Shown one piece after another: positions 34,982 to 44,303 of a stretch of DNA of 64,000 nucleotides. The notes under the pieces are model-generated. The model made no database searches. It worked only from the letters and a program-made list of their open reading frames with translations, and was not told where the DNA came from. The translations under genes were made by a program, and so were the position numbers. Origin of the DNA: Aurantiacibacter gangjinensis (GTDB lineage Bacteria > Pseudomonadota > Alphaproteobacteria > Sphingomonadales > Sphingomonadaceae); contig NZ_CP018097.1 in assembly GCF_001886695.1 (NCBI RefSeq), forward strand, positions 744,001-808,000. Direction: 5' to 3'. Positions within the stretch are counted from its first letter, which is position 1. Every line of letters starts with the position of its first letter.

Positions 34982-35458
34982 ATGCATGACGACGACACGC
35001 TCACGCCGCTCGATCCCGCTTACCGCACCATGTTGCGGATCGAGGGGGCGCTCGCTGCCATTCCGCTGCTGATCCTGGCCATCTCTCTGACGGTCATCCC
35101 CGAAGTGCCCAGCATCGTCACGGGGATTGTATGGGCGCTGGTGGCGCTGCTGATCCTCGCCATTATCCTGTACCTGCCCATGCGGCGATGGGCCGCACGT
35201 GGCTACGATATGGGGTCGGACCGGCTGCGCGTGGTGAAAGGCGTGATGTTTCATGCCGATACCGTCGTGCCGTTCAGCCGGGTGCAGCATATTGATGTGG
35301 AGCAAGGCCCGCTGGAGCGGCTGCTCGGGATTGCGCGGCTGATCCTTCACACCGCCGGTACGCATAATGCCTCGGTCACCCTGCCGGGTCTGCGCCATGC
35401 GGATGCGACGGCGATGCGCGAGGATATTCGCCAGCATGTGAAGCGCGAATCGCAATGA
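34982..35458 (+). CDS. PH-domain membrane protein, YdbS-like
   Basis: 158 residues. Two membrane helices (about residues 20-38 and 44-62) precede a bacterial PH-like (bPH_2) domain with RWAARGYDMGSDRLRVVKGVMFHADTVVPFSRVQHIDVEQGPLERLLG. YdbS/YdbT pairs are membrane proteins of poorly known function; in Bacillus they have been linked to antimicrobial peptide resistance. Its stop overlaps the start of the 533-aa partner (ATGA), so the pair is co-translated. Confidence 0.88.
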   Translation: MHDDDTLTPLDPAYRTMLRIEGALAAIPLLILAISLTVIPEVPSIVTGIVWALVALLILAIILYLPMRRWAARGYDMGSDRLRVVKGVMFHADTVVPFSRVQHIDVEQGPLERLLGIARLILHTAGTHNASVTLPGLRHADATAMREDIRQHVKRESQ

Positions 35459-37056
35459 GCGAGCTGGACGTGGCCGAAGTAACCGAAATCGCCGATGATG
35501 GCTGGCGGCGCGTCAATGCGCTCACCATCATCGTCAGTACGCTGCGGTCGCTCGTCCAATCGATCATCCCGCTTATCGTCCTGAGCGTCAGTATCGGGCG
35601 AGACAATGACGGTGGTTCCGTATTCGCTGCTGCGATGAGCGGCATCGTATTGGCCATTATAGCCGCGATAGCTTTCGGCAACTGGTTGAGCTGGTACCGG
35701 ATGCGCTACCGCATCGGCGATAACGACATCCGCATGGAGAAGGGCGTGCTCAGCCGCGCCGCGCGCTCCATTCCCTATGACCGCATCCAGGACGTCAGCC
35801 TCGAACAGAAGCTGCTGCCGCGCCTGCTCGGGCTGGTGCAGGTGAAATTCGAAACGGGCGCGGGCGGCAAGGACGAGCTGGTGCTCGCTTATGTCGACGA
35901 GGCAGAAGGCGAAGCGCTGCGCGAGACGGTGCGCTCGCTTGTCGACGCTGCCGACGACACTTCAACCGCCTTGTCGAACCCCGGATCCGGCACTGTCGAC
36001 ACCGCCAAACCGCGTGAGGCGGAGCGCGTGCTGTTCACCATGGATCCGCGCAGGCTGGGCGTTTACGGCCTTTTCAGCTTCTCGCTGGTTATCTTCGCCG
36101 TCATTCTCGGCGCAGCCCAGCAGTTGGAATTTCTGCTTCCGTTCGACCTGTGGGACAATGTCGAGCGCTACGTGTTCGATCGCGGATACGAAGAGGCGGG
36201 CGATTATATCGGCGGCATGAATATGGCAGCGCGGATTGCCGGCCTGCTTTACCTGGCGGTAGCGATCATCGGCGTCGGCCTGCTCAGCGGCATCATCAAG
36301 ACTTTCGCGCGAGATTACGGCTTCGCCCTGCTGCGCACCGATAAGGGCTTTCGCCGCCAGCGTGGCCTGCTAACCAAGACCGATGTGGTCATGCCCGTCC
36401 ACCGAGTGCAGGCGCTGGTGCTGTCGACCGGCTGGCTGCGCCGACGCTTCGGCTGGCACGGTCTTTCCGTCATCAGCCTTGCGCAGGATTCGGGCAGCGC
36501 GAACCATGACATCGCGCCCTTTGCGCAGATGGAAGAGATTGCGCCGATTGCCGCCGAAGCCGGTTTCACCTTGCCGGACGAAGCTGCCGCATGGCGTCGC
36601 CCAAGCCCGAAATACTACACCGACAGTGCCATCATAAATGTACTGTTCGTCGCGCTGTTTCCCATTGTCGGCCTGATCGTCGCCGCCGCGAACGCCACGA
36701 CTTTCAACGCTGCAGCTCCGGTGGCGCTGGTAGGGTTCATCCTGCTCGCCGCATTCCTGGCTGTGCGCGAATACTACCTCTGGCGTTTCGACCGGCACGC
36801 CCTCGATCCCGAGCAAATCGTGTCGCGGCGCGGGTGGCTGTCACCGCGCGTCAAGTTCGCCAACCGGGTGAAGCTGCATTCGGTCGAAATCGCGCAGGGG
36901 CCGATTGCCCGGCTGCGCGGCTATTGCGATTTGAGGTTCGGAATGGCTGGCGGCAGCTTCGCGTTTGAGGGACTAGCGGTAGAAGACGCACGCGAGCTGC
37001 GCGCCGCCGTGCTTGAGTCCATCGCCGCAGTCGATTTCGCCAAGCTGGCGCGCTGA
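35455..37056 (+). CDS. PH-domain membrane protein, YdbT-like
   Basis: 533 residues with three bPH_2 domains separated by membrane-helix pairs. Each domain carries a version of the same motif: NDIRMEKGVLSRAARSIPYDRIQDVSLEQ (about residue 85), KGFRRQRGLLTKTDVVMPVHRVQALVLS (about 305) and EQIVSRRGWLSPRVKFANRVKLHSVEIAQGP (about 450). It is the larger partner of the preceding YdbS-like protein and overlaps it by 4 bp. The two probably form a membrane complex. Confidence 0.88.
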   Translation: MSELDVAEVTEIADDGWRRVNALTIIVSTLRSLVQSIIPLIVLSVSIGRDNDGGSVFAAAMSGIVLAIIAAIAFGNWLSWYRMRYRIGDNDIRMEKGVLSRAARSIPYDRIQDVSLEQKLLPRLLGLVQVKFETGAGGKDELVLAYVDEAEGEALRETVRSLVDAADDTSTALSNPGSGTVDTAKPREAERVLFTMDPRRLGVYGLFSFSLVIFAVILGAAQQLEFLLPFDLWDNVERYVFDRGYEEAGDYIGGMNMAARIAGLLYLAVAIIGVGLLSGIIKTFARDYGFALLRTDKGFRRQRGLLTKTDVVMPVHRVQALVLSTGWLRRRFGWHGLSVISLAQDSGSANHDIAPFAQMEEIAPIAAEAGFTLPDEAAAWRRPSPKYYTDSAIINVLFVALFPIVGLIVAAANATTFNAAAPVALVGFILLAAFLAVREYYLWRFDRHALDPEQIVSRRGWLSPRVKFANRVKLHSVEIAQGPIARLRGYCDLRFGMAGGSFAFEGLAVEDARELRAAVLESIAAVDFAKLAR

Positions 37057-37062
37057 GCGCGC

Positions 37063-37365
37063 TCAGCTCTCGATGTCGGCCCGAACATCCGCCCAGTCGG
37101 CATGCTTGCGAAATTGCGCCGCGACATAGGGGCATTGCGGCACGATGGTGAAACCTTGCTCCCGCGCATCGGCTACCATCGCTTCCACCAGCTTTAACGC
37201 TATGCCTTTTCCGCGCGCGGCGGGCGGAGTGAAGGTATGGTCGGCAATGCGGGCCTTACCGCGTGCGCGCCATGTCAATTCGGCTGGCTGCTCTGCGCCT
37301 TCCACATCCACGCGGTAAGCGCCTTCGGTGGTGTTGTCGGTGACGGTAATCTGGCTGTCTGACAC
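37063..37365 (-). CDS. GNAT-like N-acetyltransferase domain protein (NATD1/YjdJ type)
   Basis: A 100-residue single-domain protein. The start is the GTG at 37365 with AAGGAGA 6 nt upstream. The short GNAT core is visible: LTWRARGKARIADHTFTPPAARGKGIALKLVEAMVADAREQGFTIVPQCPYVAAQF. The AARGKGIA loop is the acetyl-CoA pyrophosphate site. The substrate is unknown. A good EcfG-type promoter just upstream suggests it belongs to the general stress response. Its stop is 6 nt from that of the convergent PH-domain gene. Confidence 0.85.
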   Translation of the reverse strand: MSDSQITVTDNTTEGAYRVDVEGAEQPAELTWRARGKARIADHTFTPPAARGKGIALKLVEAMVADAREQGFTIVPQCPYVAAQFRKHADWADVRADIES

Positions 37366-37386
37366 GAAATTCTCCTTCTTGCGCTG

Positions 37387-37412
37387 AACGCGAGGGAGCG
37401 CCATGGCGTTCC
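37387..37412 (-). promoter_or_regulatory. EcfG-type general stress promoter of the GNAT gene
   Basis: Read leftward, GGAAC (37412-37408), a 17-nt spacer and CGTT (37390-37387) match the sigma-EcfG consensus. The GTG start codon at 37365 leaves a leader of about 15 nt containing AAGGAGA. The site ends 3 nt before the divergent aldolase-like gene. Confidence 0.6.
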
Positions 37413-37415
37413 GCG

Positions 37416-38411
37416 ATGCAATTCCTCTCCGACAATGCAGCACCCGTGCATCCCAGGGTCTGGGACGCGATGCGCGCTGCCGATGCGCCGGACACGCCAT
37501 ACGATACCGATGCGCTCAGCCGGGAACTGGATGCGCGCTTTACAGCGCTGTTCGGCCGCGAATGCGCGGCTCTGACGGTAGCGACGGGCACGGCAGCGAA
37601 CTGCCTTGCACTCGCGACGATGGTGCAGCCGCATGGCGGCGTGATCTGCCACCGCGAGGCGCATATCGAGATGGACGAATGCGGCGCGCCCGGCTTCTAC
37701 CTCCACGGCGCGAAGCTGCTGCTGGCGGAGGGGGAAGGTGCAAAGCTGACACCGGACGGGGTCGGCAAGGTGCTCGCGGGGATCACGCGCGGTGTGCACC
37801 AGGTGCCGGCGCATGCAATCTCGATCACGCAGGCGAGCGAATACGGTCTGGTTTACGATGCCGGCGAACTGGCTGCGATCCGTTCTATTGCTAGCGAGCA
37901 CGGCCTCGGCTTCCATATGGACGGGGCGCGCTTTGCCAATGCCTGCGCTTACCTTGGCGGCTCGGCTACCGATGCGGCGGGCGAGATCGACGCTCTGAGC
38001 TTCGGTTGCGTGAAGAATGGCGGCATGGGCGCAGAAGCGGTGATCCTGTTCGATACAGAGAAGGCGGAGATGGTCCGCTATCGTCGCAAGCGCGCCGGGC
38101 ATTTACAGAGCAAGGGTCGCTTCCTCGCCGCGCAGATCATCGCGATGTTGGAGGACGATATTTGGCTGGAGAATGCGCGCGCAGCCAATGCAGCGGCGGC
38201 AATCGTCGCCGATGGCGCGGCGGACAGGCTGGTATATCCGCAGCAGATCAACGAATTGTTCGTCAGCATGGACGCCGCCGAACGCACCGCGCTGCGAGAA
38301 CAGGGCTTCGGCTTTTACGACTGGGACGACAGCTGCGTTCGCTTGGTCACCCATTGGGCGACCGACCATGACGATGCGCACAAGCTGGCGCGGGCCATCG
38401 CCGCGCTGTGA
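37416..38411 (+). CDS. PLP-dependent L-threonine aldolase-like enzyme
   Basis: A 331-residue fold-type I PLP enzyme of the beta-eliminating lyase / low-specificity threonine aldolase family, which cleaves beta-hydroxy-amino acids to glycine and an aldehyde. Signatures: FLSDNAAPVHPRVWDAM, GTAANCLAL, HREAHIEMDECGAP, the PLP-contacting HMDGARFANA and the Schiff-base Lys in SFGCVKNGGMGAEAV (about residue 200). The stop overlaps the GTG start of the DMT transporter gene (GTGA). Confidence 0.9.
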   Translation: MQFLSDNAAPVHPRVWDAMRAADAPDTPYDTDALSRELDARFTALFGRECAALTVATGTAANCLALATMVQPHGGVICHREAHIEMDECGAPGFYLHGAKLLLAEGEGAKLTPDGVGKVLAGITRGVHQVPAHAISITQASEYGLVYDAGELAAIRSIASEHGLGFHMDGARFANACAYLGGSATDAAGEIDALSFGCVKNGGMGAEAVILFDTEKAEMVRYRRKRAGHLQSKGRFLAAQIIAMLEDDIWLENARAANAAAAIVADGAADRLVYPQQINELFVSMDAAERTALREQGFGFYDWDDSCVRLVTHWATDHDDAHKLARAIAAL

Positions 38412-39364
38412 GCGACGAACAGCCCAACATGCTCAGCTGGCGGGTGCTGGTGCCTTTCGTGCTGACCGGCACGATCTGGGGCTCCACCTGGTATGTCATC
38501 ACCGGCCAGATCGATGGCGTGCCTGCGGCATGGTCGGTCTTCTACCGCTTCGCGCTCGCCACACCCGCGCTGTTCCTCGTCGCATGGCTAATGAAGCGCC
38601 GCCTCCGCCTGACGCGCAAGGAGCAAATGCTCGCGCTGGTCGTCGGCATCTTCCAGTTCTGCGGCAATTTCCTCTTCGTCTACCATGCCGAGCTTTACGT
38701 CACCTCCGGCATCGTCGCGATGATGTTCGCCTTGCTGATGGTGCCCAATGCGCTGCTGGCGCGGCTTTTTATCGGAGAGCGGGTGCAGGGCGGCTTTGTC
38801 GCAGGCAGCGCGGTGGCGATTGTCGGCGTGGCGTTTCTGATCTGGCACGAGTTTACCGCGAACCCCGATGCGGGCGTAATCGGCGGCAATGTGGGGCTGG
38901 GCGTCGTGCTGACGATCCTCGGCATCCTCGCCGCGAGCTTTGCCAATGTGATCCAGGCAAACCCGACCGGCCGCGCCGTGCCCATGGTCAGCCTTCTGGC
39001 CTGGGCGATGCTGTATGGCACGCTGGCCGATTTGCTTTTCGCGCTGCTTACCGCAGGGCCGCCGCCGCTGCCGACCGGAACGGCCTATTGGGGCGGGATC
39101 GTCTATCTCGCGCTGATCGGATCGGTGGTGACCTTTCCGCTGCATTACAATCTTGTGCGGACCATCGGCGCTGGTCGCTCCGCCTACAACACCATCCTCA
39201 CCATCGCCGTCGCGATGTTGCTTTCGACGCTGTTCGAGGATTACCGCTGGACGCCGCTCACCGCCACGGGGATGGCGCTGGCCGTGCTCGGCATGGTGCT
39301 GGCGCTCCGCGCAAGGCGGGCGAAATCCGTGCAGGTGCAGCAGTCAGCGGGATTGCTGCGCTAG
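38408..39364 (+). CDS. DMT-superfamily (EamA) transporter
   Basis: 318 residues with ten predicted helices in two EamA repeats. The first repeat contains TGTIWGSTWYVITGQIDG and FRFALATPALFLVAWL; the second contains LVRTIGAGRSAYNTILTIAVAMLLSTLFEDYRWT. Likely an exporter of amino acids or metabolites; the link to the overlapping aldolase-like gene suggests, but does not show, amino-acid export. It starts at a GTG and overlaps the 3' end of the convergent epimerase-like gene by 21 bp. Confidence 0.9.
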   Translation: MSDEQPNMLSWRVLVPFVLTGTIWGSTWYVITGQIDGVPAAWSVFYRFALATPALFLVAWLMKRRLRLTRKEQMLALVVGIFQFCGNFLFVYHAELYVTSGIVAMMFALLMVPNALLARLFIGERVQGGFVAGSAVAIVGVAFLIWHEFTANPDAGVIGGNVGLGVVLTILGILAASFANVIQANPTGRAVPMVSLLAWAMLYGTLADLLFALLTAGPPPLPTGTAYWGGIVYLALIGSVVTFPLHYNLVRTIGAGRSAYNTILTIAVAMLLSTLFEDYRWTPLTATGMALAVLGMVLALRARRAKSVQVQQSAGLLR

Positions 39365-40138
39365 GGTTGCCAGCCCTTCGCGATAGGTCGGATATTGCGG
39401 CTGCCAGCCGAGCACGCGCTTCGCCTTGCCATTCGCTACACGGCGGTTCTCGGCATAGAAGCCGCGCGCCATGGGGGAGAGGTCCGCCTCTCCCATACTG
39501 ACAAGCGGCGGCGGCTCCTGCCCCAGCAGAGCGCAGGCATGTTCGATCACGGCATTCTGGCTCGCAGGCAGGTCATCACCCAGATTGTATGCGCCCGGCG
39601 GAGCATCGCTCGCCATCGCCGCCATCACGCCGCTGGCGATGTCCTCCACATGCACGCGGCTGAAAACTTGTCCCGCTATGTCGATCCGGTGTGCCTTGCC
39701 GCTGGCGATCCGGTCGAACGCGCTGCGCCCCGGGCCGTAAATGCCGGGCAGTCGGAAGACGTGCGCGCCGCGATCGAGCCATGCCGCATCGCAGGCCGCC
39801 CGTGCGCTGCGCCTGCCAATGCCGGTGGGCGCGCTCTCGTCCACCCAGGCACCGTTCTGGTCCCCGTAGACTCCTGTAGAGGACAGGTAGCCGAGCCAGC
39901 CTTTACCGAGCAGGTCGCCATAGGCATTCAGCACCGGATCGCTTTCGCTTTCACGGTCGGGCGGTACCGATGACAGAACATGGGTCGCTCTCCCCAAGGC
40001 GGCCTTCACGCCTTCGGAATCGCCGAAGTCCACATCACCGTCCGAGCCGGTCGCGCTCACTTGCCATCCCGCTGCCTTCGCCGCTGCAGCGATGCGCTTG
40101 GCAGAATAGCCGAGGCCGAAAATGAACAGATGTGCCAT
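39344..40138 (-). CDS. NAD(P)-dependent epimerase/SDR-like protein (YeeZ type)
   Basis: 264 residues from MAHLFIFG (40138); an earlier in-frame start at 40168 adds ten residues. The Rossmann opening is LFIFGLGYSAKRIA, and YLSSTGVYGDQNGAWVDESAP holds the extended-SDR Ser/Thr-Tyr region. RLPGIYGPGRSAFDRI and FSRVHVEDIASGV are also family signatures. YeeZ-type proteins lack the canonical full SDR set and their substrates are unknown. It is divergent from pepN, with a 52-bp gap. Confidence 0.88.
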   Translation of the reverse strand: MAHLFIFGLGYSAKRIAAAAKAAGWQVSATGSDGDVDFGDSEGVKAALGRATHVLSSVPPDRESESDPVLNAYGDLLGKGWLGYLSSTGVYGDQNGAWVDESAPTGIGRRSARAACDAAWLDRGAHVFRLPGIYGPGRSAFDRIASGKAHRIDIAGQVFSRVHVEDIASGVMAAMASDAPPGAYNLGDDLPASQNAVIEHACALLGQEPPPLVSMGEADLSPMARGFYAENRRVANGKAKRVLGWQPQYPTYREGLATLAQQSR

Positions 40139-40190
40139 GCGCGCGTTGTAAACACTCGACGCGCTCACGAAAGATCAAAAGGCTTCATCC

Positions 40191-42845
40191 ATGGATATCG
40201 CTCGCACGCCCTCCACGCCAGATGGCAACCAGCACCTCGCCGATGCCGCACCCGAACCGCAGGAACCGGCGATTATCCGGCGCGAGGATTACACGCCCTT
40301 CGCGTGGAACTTGCCGGAGGTCCATCTCCATTTCGAACTGGGGCTGGAAGAGACGCATGTCACCGCGAAGTTGAGCGTAGAGCGCAATCCGCAAGCCGAA
40401 GCCTCCCCCACGATCCGGCTGAACGGAGACGAGCTGGAGCCGCAATCGGTCGCGGTCGATGGCGAACAGGTCGACAGCTGGACAATGGATGACGGCGACC
40501 TGCTCGTGTCACTGCCGGGCGATGCGCATGAGATCGTGATCGAGACGACGATCAATCCCGCGGCCAACACGAAGCTGATGGGGCTGTTCGCCTCGAACGG
40601 TATGCTCTGCACGCAATGCGAGGCCGAGGGCTTCCGCCGCATCACGTTCTTCCCCGACCGCCCCGATGTGCTTTCCGTTTACTCGGTGCGCATGAGCGGT
40701 ACGAAGGCAGCGTTCCCTGTGCTGCTGGCCAATGGCAATCTGGAAGAGAGCGGCGAAGAGGCGGATGGCACCCACTGGGCCGAGTGGCACGACCCGTGGC
40801 CCAAGCCGAGCTACCTGTTCGCGCTGGTGGCGGGCGACCTTGTCAGCAACACGGACACCTTCATCACCGCCTCGGGCCGCGAAGTCACTTGCAACATCTA
40901 TGTGCGCGAGGGCGACGAGGGTCGCACCGGCCATGCGATGGAATCGCTGAAGAAAAGCATGCGTTGGGACGAGGAGACCTTCGGGCGCGAATACGATCTC
41001 GATCTCTACAACATCGTCGCCGTGTCGGATTTCAACATGGGCGCGATGGAGAACAAGGGCCTCAACGTCTTCAACACCAAATATGTGCTGGCGGACGAAG
41101 AGACGGCGACCGATGGCGACTTTGACGGGGTCGAAGGCGTGATCGCGCATGAATATTTTCACAACTGGTCGGGCAACCGCGTCACCTGCCGCGACTGGTT
41201 CCAGCTGAGCCTGAAGGAAGGGTTCACCGTGCTGCGCGACCAGCTCTTCAGCCAGGACATGGGCAGCGCACCTGTCAAGCGCATCGAGGATGTGCGCGTG
41301 CTGCGTGGTGCGCAATTCCCCGAGGATAGCGGACCGCTCGCCCATCCGATCCGTCCGGACAGCTACCGCGAGATCTCAAATTTCTACACCGCCACGGTTT
41401 ACAACAAGGGCGCCGAAGTCATCCGCATGATGCGCACCATGTGCGGGCCGGAGCGCTTCCGGCAGGGCACGGGCCTCTACTTCGAGCGCCACGATGGCGA
41501 GGCGGCGACATGCGAGGATTTCGTGAAGGCGATGGAGGATGGCGCCGGTCTCGATCTTACGCAATTCCGCCTCTGGTACTCGCAGGCAGGCACGCCGAAA
41601 ATCACCGCGCGGCTGGAAAAGGATGGCGAGGATGCGGTGCTGCACCTGTCGCAAGAGGTGCCGCCGACGCCGGGGCAGGAGAGCAAATCTCCCATGCCCA
41701 TCCCGCTGCGCACGGCGATCTTCGACAGGGAAACCGGGAAACACGGTGGTGAACAGCTGGTTACCCTGACCGAAGCTCAAGGTAGCTTCAGGTTCGGGAA
41801 TGTTGGCGCGTCGCCCGTGCTTTCGATCAATCGCGGCTTTTCCGCGCCTGTGACCATGTCGCGCGACGTGTCGGATGAAGACCTTGTCTTCCTCGCCGCG
41901 CATGATGACGATCCGTTCGCCCGTTACGAGGCCTTGCAGGATCTGGTGGTCGGCCATTTACAACATGCCGTGTCGGGCGAATTGTCGGATGATGACCGCG
42001 ACAGCGCCCGCGAAGCCATCGCCAGCGCCATTGGCAGCGTGCTTGCCGATGACAGTCTCGACGATCTGATGCGCGGTGAGCTGCTGGTGCTGCCGACAGA
42101 GGGTTATCTCGCCGAGACGATGGCAATCGCCGATCCGGGCCGAATCCATGAAGAACGCGCTGCCCTGCGGTCTGCCATCGGCGCGCAGCTGGAAGACCAG
42201 TTCGCCGCCATGCATGAGAGGGCGAGCGCGGTGCCATACAGCCTTTCTGCCGAGGCGCGCGGCGCGCGCAAGGTAAAGACGCAGGCGCTGATCTACATGG
42301 CCGCCGGCAACCCCGATCGCGGCAAGGCAATGGCATGGGAGCAATATCAGGCGGCCGACAACATGACCGATCGGCAGGGCGCGCTGATGGTGCTGGCAGG
42401 TGCGGACGGTATCAAGCGGACCAATGCGCTTCTCGATTTCTACAACCGCTTCAAAGGCAATGCGCTGGTAATTGACAAGTGGTTCTCGTTGCAGTCCATG
42501 TCGACGCATCCGGGTGTCATCGAGCATGTAAAGGCGCTGGCAGACCATCCCGAGTTTACGCTGAAGAACCCCAATCGCGTGCGCTCGCTCTATATGGGCT
42601 TCGCCGTGAACCAGAACGCCTTCCACGATCCGTCCGGCGAAGGCTATCGCGTGATCGCGGACCTGATCCTGGCGCTCGATCCGATCAATCCGCAGACCGC
42701 CGCGCGCTTCGTCACGCCGCTGGGGCGCTGGCGGCGGATCGAGCCGGATCGCTCTGCCCTGATGAAGGCGCAGCTGGAGCGGATCGCCAAGGCGCCGGGC
42801 CTCTCTCGCGACACACATGAGCAAGTGAGCCGCAGCCTTGGCTGA
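40191..42845 (+). CDS. pepN: Aminopeptidase N (M1 family)
   Basis: An 884-residue zinc metallopeptidase that removes N-terminal residues from peptides in the cytosol. Exopeptidase motif GAMENKGLNVFN (about residue 283). Zinc site HEYFHNWSGNR (HExxH, about 317) with the third ligand Glu in LSLKEGFTV. The C-terminal helical domain is complete (MTDRQGALMVLA..., LYMGFAVNQNAFHDPSGEGYRV). An AAAGG site lies 8 nt before the ATG. Its end overlaps the TTG start of pgeF by 8 bp. Confidence 0.96.
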   Translation: MDIARTPSTPDGNQHLADAAPEPQEPAIIRREDYTPFAWNLPEVHLHFELGLEETHVTAKLSVERNPQAEASPTIRLNGDELEPQSVAVDGEQVDSWTMDDGDLLVSLPGDAHEIVIETTINPAANTKLMGLFASNGMLCTQCEAEGFRRITFFPDRPDVLSVYSVRMSGTKAAFPVLLANGNLEESGEEADGTHWAEWHDPWPKPSYLFALVAGDLVSNTDTFITASGREVTCNIYVREGDEGRTGHAMESLKKSMRWDEETFGREYDLDLYNIVAVSDFNMGAMENKGLNVFNTKYVLADEETATDGDFDGVEGVIAHEYFHNWSGNRVTCRDWFQLSLKEGFTVLRDQLFSQDMGSAPVKRIEDVRVLRGAQFPEDSGPLAHPIRPDSYREISNFYTATVYNKGAEVIRMMRTMCGPERFRQGTGLYFERHDGEAATCEDFVKAMEDGAGLDLTQFRLWYSQAGTPKITARLEKDGEDAVLHLSQEVPPTPGQESKSPMPIPLRTAIFDRETGKHGGEQLVTLTEAQGSFRFGNVGASPVLSINRGFSAPVTMSRDVSDEDLVFLAAHDDDPFARYEALQDLVVGHLQHAVSGELSDDDRDSAREAIASAIGSVLADDSLDDLMRGELLVLPTEGYLAETMAIADPGRIHEERAALRSAIGAQLEDQFAAMHERASAVPYSLSAEARGARKVKTQALIYMAAGNPDRGKAMAWEQYQAADNMTDRQGALMVLAGADGIKRTNALLDFYNRFKGNALVIDKWFSLQSMSTHPGVIEHVKALADHPEFTLKNPNRVRSLYMGFAVNQNAFHDPSGEGYRVIADLILALDPINPQTAARFVTPLGRWRRIEPDRSALMKAQLERIAKAPGLSRDTHEQVSRSLG

Positions 42846-43512
42846 GGTCATCCGGTCCGGTCGCCTGAGCGTGCCGCACGGCTTTCTCGACGGCGAGCAG
42901 AGCGATGCGAACGCCACCGCCCTTGCCGTGGGCGAGATGCCTGTTGCCATGCTGAAACAGGTGCATTCGCCTGACGTCGTTCGCGTTACGCAAGCGTTCG
43001 ATCATGGCGAACGGCCTGAAGCCGATGCCATGGTGACGGACAAGCGCGGAATCGCACTCTGCATTGTGACGGCGGATTGCGCGCCGGTCCTTCTGGCCGA
43101 CGAGATCGCCGGCGTCATCGGCGCAGCCCATGCCGGGTGGCGCGGAGCGCAAGGCGGCGTCATCGCCAACGCCGTTGCGGCGATGGAAGAGCTCGGCGCG
43201 GACCGCCGGCGGATTACTGCTGCCATCGGCCCATGCATCGCGCAGGAAAGCTATGAAGTCGGAGAAGACATGCGCGCTGAATTCACGCCGCAGGATCACA
43301 CCTTCTTCAAATCGGGCGCTTCGGGGAAATGGCAATTCGATCTGGAAGGCTTCGTCGCGAGCCGGCTGAAACTGGCTGGTATTGCCACAGTCGATCCGCT
43401 GCGACTCGACACCTATGCCAATGCCGACCGCTTCCATTCCTACCGCCGCGCGACGCACCAGAACGGCGACAAAACTGCGCGCCAGCTCTCCCTGATTGCC
43501 CTGCCACGCTGA
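42838..43512 (+). CDS. pgeF: Purine nucleoside phosphorylase / peptidoglycan editing factor, YfiH-like
   Basis: A 224-residue laccase-domain (DUF152) protein. Zinc-site residues: the Cys in CIVTADCAPVLLAD, the His in AHAGWRGAQGGVIANAV, and the upstream QVHSPDVVRV-type motif (KQVHSPDVVRVT). Members act on purine nucleosides, and PgeF in E. coli has a role in peptidoglycan precursor fidelity. The start is a TTG overlapping pepN, so coupling is likely. Confidence 0.93.
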   Translation: MAEVIRSGRLSVPHGFLDGEQSDANATALAVGEMPVAMLKQVHSPDVVRVTQAFDHGERPEADAMVTDKRGIALCIVTADCAPVLLADEIAGVIGAAHAGWRGAQGGVIANAVAAMEELGADRRRITAAIGPCIAQESYEVGEDMRAEFTPQDHTFFKSGASGKWQFDLEGFVASRLKLAGIATVDPLRLDTYANADRFHSYRRATHQNGDKTARQLSLIALPR

Positions 43513-43515
43513 ATA

Positions 43516-43532
43516 GTTGCGCCGCGCGCAAC
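43516..43532 (+). terminator. Hairpin after pgeF
   Basis: GTTGCGC (43516-43522) and GCGCAAC (43526-43532) form a perfect 7-bp stem with a 3-nt loop, 4 nt after the stop codon. There is no strong T-run, so it is a weak or Rho-assisted terminator at best. Confidence 0.4.
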
Positions 43533-43705
43533 AGCCCTTGTCATATAACCGCCAAAAGGCGGGTTGATGGCGCGCCCCGCCTCGTCTATCAGCCGCGCCA
43601 AGCCGCCGCTCGGCAAGCCTTTGTCTTGCGGTTTCAATACGGGTTATTCCAAAAGCTAAGGGGACGCGATACCGCGACCCCGTGACGGGCAAGCAAGGCA
43701 AGGGC

Positions 43706-44287
43706 ATGGCAACCACCACCGGCAATGCTGAAACGGCTGAAGTAACAGCTGAAACTGCGGGCAAGGACGGCGTTCGTCGCCGCGACTTTATCGAGATTGC
43801 AGCCGTGTCGGCCGCCGGTGTCGGCGGCGCGGTGACGCTGATCCCGTTGCTGACCCAGATGGCCCCGTCGGCAGACGTGCTGGCCGCCAGCACCACCGAA
43901 CTTGACATTTCGGGCCTCGAAACGGGTCAGGCCATCAAGGCGGTTTTCCGCGAACAGCCCGTGTTCGTCCGCCGCCTGACGCCTGCCGAGATCGAGGCCG
44001 CCGACGCCGTGCCGCTTTCGGAGCTGCGCGATCCGGCGGCGCTTTCGGACATCACGCAGGTCGGCCATGAGGATGTGCTCGTCGTGATGGGCGTTTGCAC
44101 CCACCTCGGCTGCGTGCCGCTCGGCGCTGCGGAAGGTGAGAACAAGGGCGAGTATGGCGGCTATTTCTGCCCCTGCCACGGCTCGCATTACGACACCGCC
44201 GCGCGTATCCGCAAAGGCCCCGCGCCCACCAATCTGGTGGTGCCGGAATACCAGTTTACTTCCGATACGACGATTTTGATCGGATAA
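43706..44287 (+). CDS. petA: Ubiquinol-cytochrome c reductase, Rieske iron-sulfur subunit
   Basis: About 193 residues from the ATG at 43706; a GTG at 43682 is possible but its purine-rich site is 17 nt away. A twin-arginine-like [20 protein letters not shown] anchor (about residues 25-45) fits Tat export. The 2Fe-2S ligands are in CTHLGC and CPCHGSHYD. It takes electrons from ubiquinol and passes them to cytochrome c1. It is first in petABC. Confidence 0.96.
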   Translation: MATTTGNAETAEVTAETAGKDGVRRRDFIEIAAVSAAGVGGAVTLIPLLTQMAPSADVLAASTTELDISGLETGQAIKAVFREQPVFVRRLTPAEIEAADAVPLSELRDPAALSDITQVGHEDVLVVMGVCTHLGCVPLGAAEGENKGEYGGYFCPCHGSHYDTAARIRKGPAPTNLVVPEYQFTSDTTILIG

Positions 44288-44303
44288 GGCGAGAGAGACG
44301 ACC

